Source: Brevundimonas sp.
GTDB lineage: Bacteria; Pseudomonadota; Alphaproteobacteria; Caulobacterales; Caulobacteraceae
DNA length: 7,738 nucleotides
Assembly (NCBI GenBank): GCA_024711185.1
Contig: JANJTI010000163.1
Span: 1 to 7,738, forward strand
Direction: 5' to 3'
Position numbers and translations under genes: made by a program. A model generated the notes under the pieces. It had not been told where the DNA came from and did not search any database. It was given only the letters and a program-made list of their open reading frames with translations. This document shows, piece after piece, positions 4,340-7,738 of the stretch (the first letter of the stretch is position 1; each line of letters starts with the position of its first letter).

Positions 4340-5368
4340 ATGAAACGCCTCGCCCTCGCCGCCGCCGCCGTTTTCGCCGTGGCGGCCGCCGCCGTCCCCG
4401 CCGCCGTCTCGGCCTGGGGCAATACGGGACACCGGCTGATCGGCGTGGCGGCGGTGCGGGCCCTGCCGGAGGAACTGCCCGCCTTCCTGAGGACGGCGGG
4501 TGCGGCCGCCGAGATCGGCGAGCTGTCGCGCGAACCGGATCGCACCAAGGGCGGCGGCCAGCCGCACGACCGCGAGCGCGACACCGCACACTTCATCGAC
4601 ATGGACGACCAGGGCCGGGTGATGGACGAGCGCGGCATGTCGATCGACGCCCTGCCGCGGCTGAAGTCGGAATACGACGCCGCCCTGACGACGGCGGGTC
4701 TGGACGTCGACGACGCGGGCTGGCTGCCCTACGCGATCATGGACGGCTACCAGCAGCTGGTGCGGGACTTCGCCACCTGGCGTGTGCTCGCCGCCGCCGA
4801 GGCGCGCGAGACCGACCCGGGCAGGCGGGCCTGGTACCGCGAGGACCGGCTGCGGCGCGAGGCGCTGATCCTGCGCGACGCAGGCTATCTGGGACACTAC
4901 GTCGGCGACGGGGCCCAGCCGCACCACACGACGATCCACTACAACGGCTGGGACCGGAACACGCCGAACCCGGAGGGCTTCACCACCTCGCGCCAGACGC
5001 ACGGCGCCTTCGAGGGGGCGTTCACGGCCCGGGTGGCGCGGCTGGACGCGGTCGAGGCGGCGATGCGCGCGCCGCAGCTGCAGGGCTTCGACCTGCGCGC
5101 CCGCGTTCCCGCCTATCTTCGGACGACGCTGGCCGAGGTGCTGCCCTTCTACCGGCTGGAGAAGGCAGGAGGCTTCGCCGAGGGCGACGCGCGCGGGCGG
5201 GACTTCGCCATCGCGCGGCTGGCCGCGGGAGCCTCGGAGCTGCGCGACCTGATCGTGCTGGCGTGGCGCGACTCCGCCGACGACAGCATCGGCTGGCCGG
5301 CGGTGAAGGTGGCCGAGGTCGAGGCCGGAACCGCGGACCCGTGGCTGGCGATGTACGGCGAGGACTGA
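4340..5368 (+). CDS. Exported S1/P1-nuclease/zinc phospholipase C family enzyme
   Basis: A 342-residue preprotein whose signal peptide (1-25, alanine/valine-rich, VSA at the end) is cleaved before W26. In this family the free N-terminal tryptophan is itself a zinc ligand. The other ligands line up: H31 (WGNTGH, the P1-nuclease H6 position), D67 (REPDR), H84 (DTAHFIDM), then H186, D190 and H196 in LGHYVGDGAQPHH, and H221 with E225 in QTHGAFEGAF. The enzyme is therefore a probable trinuclear-zinc phosphodiesterase in the periplasm or outside the cell. P1-type enzymes cleave single-stranded nucleic acids and 3'-phosphates, while the related Bacillus cereus enzyme is a phospholipase C. E225 replaces the Asp typical of P1 nuclease and matches the Glu of phospholipase C, so the substrate is open. 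The ATG at 4340 has GGAG 7 nt upstream. The gap to the next gene is 4 bp. Confidence 0.88.
   Translation: MKRLALAAAAVFAVAAAAVPAAVSAWGNTGHRLIGVAAVRALPEELPAFLRTAGAAAEIGELSREPDRTKGGGQPHDRERDTAHFIDMDDQGRVMDERGMSIDALPRLKSEYDAALTTAGLDVDDAGWLPYAIMDGYQQLVRDFATWRVLAAAEARETDPGRRAWYREDRLRREALILRDAGYLGHYVGDGAQPHHTTIHYNGWDRNTPNPEGFTTSRQTHGAFEGAFTARVARLDAVEAAMRAPQLQGFDLRARVPAYLRTTLAEVLPFYRLEKAGGFAEGDARGRDFAIARLAAGASELRDLIVLAWRDSADDSIGWPAVKVAEVEAGTADPWLAMYGED
5360..5364 (+). promoter_or_regulatory. Ribosome binding site supporting a TTG start
   Basis: GAGGA lies 8 nt before the TTG at 5373, inside the last codons of the upstream gene. A competing site, GGAG (5387-5390), is 6 nt before an in-frame ATG at 5397, so either start is possible. 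Confidence 0.5.
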
Positions 5369-5372
5369 CCGG

Positions 5373-6836
5373 TTGGACGCCTCGCCGGAGCAGCTGATGG
5401 CGCTGGCGTCGCAGCTGCGCGCCGCCGTGCTGGCGGGCGAGGCGGCGGCAGCCTACCGGCGGCTGCTTGCGATCCTGCCGGAGCTGCCGGACAGCTGGTA
5501 CAACCTCGCCCTGATGGAGCGCGCCTGCGGACGGTTCGAGGCGGCGCTGGCCGCCTACGAGGAGGCGCTGCGGCGCGGGGTGAGCGGGCCCGAGGAGGTG
5601 CGGCTGAACCGGGCCGTGATCCTGACCGACGATCTGGGACGGCACGATCTGGCCGAGGCGGAGCTGGCCGAGGCGCTGAGGCTGCGGCCGGACTGGCCGC
5701 CGGCGCTGCTGAATCTCGGCAACCTGCACGAGGACATGGGGCGGCGCGACGCGGCGCGGGCGGCGTATGAGCGGGCGCTGACGGTCGAGCCGGGCAATGC
5801 CGTGGCGCTGGCCCGCCTGGCGGGGCTGCATCGGCCGCAAGGCGCGGACGATCCGCTGATCGGTCGGCTGCGGGCGGCGCTGGGCGAGCCGGGGCGCGAC
5901 CCGGAAGCGCGAGCGGAGCTGGGCTTCGCCCTGGGCCGCGCGCTGGACGCGGCCGGCGACCACGGCGCGGCCTTCGAGGCCTACGCCGCCGCCAACGCCG
6001 CCAGCCGGGCCGCGACGCCCGGCACGCGCTACGACCGGGCGGCGCACGAGGTCTTCGTCGACCGGCTGATCGCCGCCTTTCCGGAGCCAAAACGGGCGGA
6101 GCCGGCGGGCGAGCCGGCTCCGGTGTTCATCTGCGGCCTGTTCCGGTCCGGCTCGACACTGGTCGAGCAGATGCTGGCGCGTCACAGCCGGGTGACGGCG
6201 GGCGGGGAGCTGGGGCTGGTCCCGGCGCTGGCGGGCCGCATCCGGCCGTATCCGGAGGCGCTGGCGGAGGCGCAAGGGGCGGACATCGGCCGGCAGGCGC
6301 GGGCGATGTACCTCGAGGGGCTGCGGGCGGCACGGCCCGGGGCGGAGGTGGTCACCGACAAGCGCCCGGACAACTTCCTGCACATCGGCCTGATCAAGAC
6401 GATGTTCCCCGCCGCCCGCATCGTGCACACGGTGCGGCAGCCGCTGGACGTGATCCTGTCCAACTGGTTCCTGCATCTGGACCGGTCCGTGCCGCAGGCC
6501 CTGGATCTGGAAGACATGGCCCACTGGCTGCTGCAGCACGACCGGCTGATGGCGCACTGGAAGACGCTCTATCCCGACATCATCGAGGTCGACTACGACC
6601 GGCTGGTGGTGGAGCCGCGGCCGGTGCTGGAAGACCTGCTGCAGCGCCTCGGGCTGGACTGGGAGGGCGCCGTGCTGGACTTCGGCGCGGCCGAGACCGG
6701 GGTGCGCACGGCCAGCGTCTGGCAGGTGCGCGAGCCGCTGTACCGCCGCTCCTCCGGGCGCTGGCGGAACTACGCGGCGCATCTGGGGCCGGCGCGGGCC
6801 ATGCTCGGGCTTCCGCCGGCGGAGGCGGAGGGCTAG
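5373..6836 (+). CDS. TPR-repeat sulfotransferase-family protein
   Basis: A 487-residue cytoplasmic protein without signal peptide or membrane segment. The N-terminal part has at least three TPR units at about 40-70, 75-107 and 108-140 (for example ALLNLGNLHEDMGRRDAARA), with a fourth TPR-like hairpin at 181-210. The C-terminal part is a PAPS-dependent sulfotransferase domain. The 5'-phosphosulfate loop is VFICGLFRSGSTLVEQML (251-268), GGELGL (277-282) offers E279 as candidate catalytic base, TDKRPDNFLHIGLI spans 328-341, and the 3'-phosphate motif TVRQPLDVILSNWF (353-366) has R355 and S363 in the usual spacing. It would transfer sulfate from PAPS to a protein, sugar or lipid hydroxyl; the TPRs may recruit a protein acceptor. 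The acceptor is unknown. The start is TTG 5373 (GAGGA, 8 nt) or ATG 5397, removing 8 residues; neither affects the domains. Confidence 0.9.
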   Translation: MDASPEQLMALASQLRAAVLAGEAAAAYRRLLAILPELPDSWYNLALMERACGRFEAALAAYEEALRRGVSGPEEVRLNRAVILTDDLGRHDLAEAELAEALRLRPDWPPALLNLGNLHEDMGRRDAARAAYERALTVEPGNAVALARLAGLHRPQGADDPLIGRLRAALGEPGRDPEARAELGFALGRALDAAGDHGAAFEAYAAANAASRAATPGTRYDRAAHEVFVDRLIAAFPEPKRAEPAGEPAPVFICGLFRSGSTLVEQMLARHSRVTAGGELGLVPALAGRIRPYPEALAEAQGADIGRQARAMYLEGLRAARPGAEVVTDKRPDNFLHIGLIKTMFPAARIVHTVRQPLDVILSNWFLHLDRSVPQALDLEDMAHWLLQHDRLMAHWKTLYPDIIEVDYDRLVVEPRPVLEDLLQRLGLDWEGAVLDFGAAETGVRTASVWQVREPLYRRSSGRWRNYAAHLGPARAMLGLPPAEAEG

Positions 6837-6845
6837 TCAGGCCCG

Positions 6846-7619
6846 ATGTCCGAACCACTTCCCCCCCTCGTCATCCTCGACAAGCCGCAGCTGGCCGACA
6901 ACATCGGCGCGGTGGCGCGGGTGATGGCCAATTTCGGCCTGTCCGAACTGAGGCTGGTCAGCCCGCGCGACGGCTGGCCGCAGGACCGGGCCTGGGCCGC
7001 GGCCTCAGGGGCCGACTGGGTGCTGGAGGGGGTGAAGGTGTTCGGCAGCGTCGCCGAAGCCGTCGCCGACCTGACCACCGTCTTCGCCACCACGGCCCGG
7101 CCGCGCGAGACGCGCCTGCCGGTGCGGACGCCGCGGGAGAGCGCCCGGCTGCTGTTCGACGACGCCGCCTCCGGGCTGAAGGTCGGGCTGCTGTTCGGGG
7201 GCGAACGGGCCGGGCTGGAGACCGTGGACATCGCCCGGACGCAGGGGATCGTCACCATCCCCATCGACCCGCGCCACCATTCGCTGAACCTGGCCCAGGC
7301 GGTGGCGATCAACGCCTATGAGTGGCGGACCCTGATCCTCGACGCCCCGCCGCCGAAGTTCCGCGAGGGCGCGCCGCCGGCGTCGAACGCCCTGCTGCTG
7401 GGCATGTACGAGCACCTCGAGGCCGAGCTGGACGAGGCTGGCTTCTTCCATCCGGCGGAGAAGAAGCCGTCGATGAGCCAGAACCTGCGGGTGATGCTGG
7501 GCCGGGCGGCGTTCACGGCGCAGGAAGTCGCGACCTTCCGGGGGGTGATCACGGCTCTGTCGAAGGGGCGGGGACGGGTGCTGGAGAAGTTGGCGAAGAA
7601 GGCGGCGGCCGGAGACTAG
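6846..7619 (+). CDS. trmJ: tRNA (cytidine/uridine-2'-O-)methyltransferase, TrmJ type
   Basis: A 257-residue SPOUT-class RNA 2'-O-methyltransferase. E. coli TrmJ uses S-adenosylmethionine to methylate the ribose of nucleotide 32 in tRNA anticodon loops, in the cytoplasm and as a dimer. Motif 1 is ADNIGAVARVMANFGL (17-32), with N19 and R25. Motif 2 is GLLFGGERAGL (114-124), and motif 3, which forms the knot, is IPIDPRHHSLNLAQAVAINA (138-157) followed by YEW. The C-terminal helical extension (about 178-250, with LLLGMYEHLEAELDEAGFF and QNLRVMLGRAAFTAQEV) is typical of TrmJ rather than of shorter TrmL or rRNA enzymes. The ATG at 6846 is 9 nt after the sulfotransferase stop. The nearest strong purine tract, GGAGGG (6827-6832), is 13 nt away and AGG (6839-6841) is 4 nt away, so translation may be coupled. 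Substrate assignment is by family. Confidence 0.9.
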   Translation: MSEPLPPLVILDKPQLADNIGAVARVMANFGLSELRLVSPRDGWPQDRAWAAASGADWVLEGVKVFGSVAEAVADLTTVFATTARPRETRLPVRTPRESARLLFDDAASGLKVGLLFGGERAGLETVDIARTQGIVTIPIDPRHHSLNLAQAVAINAYEWRTLILDAPPPKFREGAPPASNALLLGMYEHLEAELDEAGFFHPAEKKPSMSQNLRVMLGRAAFTAQEVATFRGVITALSKGRGRVLEKLAKKAAAGD

Positions 7620-7738
7620 ACCAGCAAACGCTCCACGAACGCCGGCACGGTCTCCGTGGCCGGTCCGTACAGCCCCTTGTCAAACCGTCGGCGGCCCATA
7701 GTCGGCTCCAGATTGATCTCCACCGTCCGGGCGCCGGC
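7616..7738 (-). CDS. cobB: NAD-dependent protein deacylase (sirtuin), C-terminal fragment
   Basis: Forty C-terminal codons of a minus-strand gene that continues beyond the window, ending at TAG (7618-7616). The peptide contains VEINLEPTMGRRRFD followed by KGLYGPATETVPAFVERLL, which matches the end of CobB-type sirtuins; E. coli CobB has ELNLEPS, YYGPAS and VVPEFVEKLL in the same order. The NLEP strand lies in the NAD-binding Rossmann fold. These enzymes remove acetyl or succinyl groups from lysines using NAD, in the cytoplasm. The zinc-binding and catalytic regions lie outside the window, so activity cannot be judged. Its stop codon overlaps the trmJ stop on the opposite strand, both using CTAG (7616-7619). 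Confidence 0.82.
   Translation of the reverse strand, partial: AGARTVEINLEPTMGRRRFDKGLYGPATETVPAFVERLLV

Noticed and set aside
4007..5397. Extended or alternate plus-strand frames across the GST-nuclease region
   Set aside because: The part upstream of 4340 is GST sequence in another frame, and the frame starting at 4123 is arginine-rich shadow. The signal peptide and ribosome binding site place the nuclease start at 4340.
5022..6782. 586-codon open frame on the minus strand opposite the sulfotransferase
   Set aside because: Its translation is rich in R, P, Q and H with no domain; it is the antisense shadow of the sulfotransferase and nuclease genes, a common artefact at this GC content.
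1..7738. Mobile element, prophage, toxin-antitoxin, CRISPR or defence system
   Set aside because: No transposase or integrase motif, no direct-repeat array, no att-like duplication and no paired toxin/antitoxin-size genes. The genes are typical chromosomal families with uniform composition apart from the gap at 3523-3728.

Overview
This is a very GC-rich, densely packed chromosomal window. Its gene set and codon use fit an alphaproteobacterium, most likely Caulobacterales (Brevundimonas, Caulobacter or Phenylobacterium-like). The assignment rests on an HxlR regulator tail, a flagellar rod-like mini-protein, a proteobacterial-type PTPS/QueD-like protein, a TPR-sulfotransferase and a TrmJ-type tRNA methyltransferase, plus CcrM-type GANTC sites in most gaps. 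It is an inference, not a database result. I see no insertion sequence, phage module, CRISPR array, rRNA or tRNA.

Layout. Bases 1-174 hold the 3' end of a winged-helix HxlR-type regulator. It converges, with 4 bp between stops, on a 69-residue minus-strand protein (179-388) that looks like the two terminal helices of a flagellar rod protein. A 326-bp gap (389-714) has no convincing gene but carries a repeated two-part motif just upstream of a small HTH protein (715-1173). Next on the plus strand are a divergent PTPS/QueD-like protein (1234-1758) and a DUF962/Mpo1-like membrane protein (1823-2146). The minus strand then carries an unrecognised exported protein (2150-2830), whose ribosome binding site lies in a strong predicted hairpin, and an exported 3D-domain (MltA-like fold) protein (2899-3522).

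From a divergent intergenic region (3523-3728) a plus-strand run of four genes follows with gaps of 26, 4 and 9 bp: a glutathione S-transferase, an exported S1/P1-nuclease/phospholipase C-family zinc enzyme, a TPR-sulfotransferase and trmJ. This is probably one transcription unit, although the products do not form an obvious pathway. The window closes with the C-terminus of a minus-strand CobB-type sirtuin, whose stop codon shares the tetranucleotide CTAG with the trmJ stop.

Most of the window is ordinary core-type chromosome, and I do not see a clear undescribed multi-gene system. The points most worth checking are the QueD-like protein missing two of three zinc histidines, the hairpin that sequesters a ribosome binding site, the minimal rod-like protein, the mixed nuclease/phospholipase metal site, and the repeated motif before the HTH gene.
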